A model generated the notes under the pieces. The model worked only from the letters and a program-made list of their open reading frames with translations, was not told the origin of the DNA and did no database searches. From assembly GCA_002894665.1 (NCBI GenBank), contig NCRB01000007.1, positions 23,476 through 87,475 on the forward strand: DNA of 64,000 nucleotides. The letters are read 5' to 3'. This document shows positions 63,325 to 64,000 of the stretch, piece by piece. A program made the position numbers and the translations under genes. How positions within the stretch are numbered: position 1 is the first letter of the stretch; each line of letters opens with the position of its first letter. The stretch is from Salinivenus iranica. Lineage in GTDB: Bacteria > Bacteroidota > Rhodothermia > Rhodothermales > Salinibacteraceae.

Positions 63325-63888
63325 TTACGAGACGGGCGACGATCGCGCCAGCACTTCACGAGCATGCTGCAGGTGCCGTTCCTCGTGGGCGAGCGTGGAC
63401 TCGAACCAGGCCCCCATGCTGATGCGCAGGAGGGGCACGGCGGGAGAGGGAACGCGGATGCGGCGAAGATCGAGCCCCTCCGCGGCCGCGACGCAGTCGG
63501 CGAACTGATCCTGCAGGCCGCGGAATTCCTCGATCACTTCCTTGGGCCGGAGCGTGTGGGACGGGCCGGGCTCGAAGACCGAGGGGGCGGCAAAGGTCCA
63601 GCCCGAGGACGGCTGCATGGAGCGCACAAACCACCGGCTCACGAAGCCATACTCGAAGGGAGGGTCGCCGTAGGGGCCGTCCTGCCGGCCCTTCTGAATG
63701 GCGTCCTCAATGGAGTGCAGGAGCAGCCAGCCGGCCGTGTTCATGTGGTCGAATAACTGCACGACCGACCACGACTCCGCGTCCGGGGCGGCCGTCAGGT
63801 CCTCCGCGGGATGGTCGTTCACGAGGGCGGTCGCCTCGTCTTTGCAGGCGCGAAAGCCACGACGATACGATTCGAGCTGCGGGTGCAT
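63325..63888 (-). CDS. DinB-family protein
   Basis: 187 aa. The four-helix metal-binding fold is marked by SWSVVQLFDHMNTAG near residues 40-54, RPKEVIEEF near 117 and ESTLAHEERHLQHAREVL near 163, with metal-ligand His in each (His47, His167, His171 region). Possible thiol-dependent transferase or metal protein. Stands alone on the minus strand. Confidence 0.82.
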   Translation of the reverse strand: MHPQLESYRRGFRACKDEATALVNDHPAEDLTAAPDAESWSVVQLFDHMNTAGWLLLHSIEDAIQKGRQDGPYGDPPFEYGFVSRWFVRSMQPSSGWTFAAPSVFEPGPSHTLRPKEVIEEFRGLQDQFADCVAAAEGLDLRRIRVPSPAVPLLRISMGAWFESTLAHEERHLQHAREVLARSSPVS

Positions 63889-63912
63889 CGGACGGAGGGG
63901 AAACGAGGGAGG

Positions 63913-64000
63913 TTACGCCGCGGCGAGCTCCAGAAGCCCGTCGTTCACGAGGCGGGTGAGGAGGGCGCGAACGGACGGGTCGTCGAGGTGGGGGGCGAGG
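63913..64000 (-). CDS. C-terminal fragment of a gene continuing beyond the window
   Basis: An open frame ending in TAA at 63913-63915 encodes LDDPSVRALLTRLVNDGLLELAAA at its C terminus, a helix-turn pattern like the end of a winged-helix domain. 28 codons only; family not identifiable. The start lies to the right. Confidence 0.4.
   Translation of the reverse strand, partial: LAPHLDDPSVRALLTRLVNDGLLELAAA

Overview
The window looks like the chromosome of a high-GC, probably halophilic member of the Rhodothermota (Salinibacter-like). The basis is compositional: GC-rich coding, very Asp/Glu-rich proteins, and housekeeping genes typical of that group. This is inference, because no rRNA or species marker is present. 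The left 35 kb is an accessory island, the middle holds an A+T-rich orphan gene and two tRNA genes, and the right 25 kb is ordinary chromosome.

Bases 1-35117 carry a 7-deazaguanine DNA modification and restriction (Dpd) island. Unit 1 (1-5190) makes the modified base and inserts it: queD (cut by the window edge), queC, queE and folE2 for preQ0 synthesis, then a YaaA/DUF6884-like gene (dpdC candidate) and a first DpdA transglycosylase. Unit 2 (5391-11098) is a giant helicase with a PLD-type nuclease (DpdJ/DpdK type). Unit 3 (11460-30796) has the classical order dpdE-F-G-H-I-J-K and then dpdD. A convergent XRE/S24-type repressor gene (30848-31432, minus) faces, across an iteron-bearing control region, unit 4 (31615-35117), which is dpdB-dpdA-dpdB. 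The island therefore holds two DpdA, two DpdB, two DpdJ and two DpdK-like proteins, a duplicated architecture that is the main discovery of the window. QueC lacks all four usual zinc cysteines, and QueE has an unusual cysteine spacing (CX20CX3C).

Bases 35118-38770 hold a 0.9 kb gene-free stretch, an A+T-rich TPR/zinc-finger orphan (36039-38003), another gene-poor stretch, and a clear rho-independent terminator for the minus-strand tRNA pair Lys(UUU)-Leu(GAG) at 38776-39026. The tRNA-Leu 3' end faces the island and is a plausible integration boundary.

Bases 39121-64000 are ordinary genes: a PPase-like protein, redoxin, phenylalanine hydroxylase, acylphosphatase, PrmC, a periplasmic-propeller histidine kinase, an HDAC-like protein, a thioredoxin, HtrA protease, chorismate synthase, a three-gene PAS/phosphorelay cluster, a flippase-like membrane protein, two glycosyltransferases, an HTTM-like membrane pair, a DUF3047 protein, an esterase, a LOG-family protein, a DinB-family protein and a C-terminal gene fragment at the right edge.
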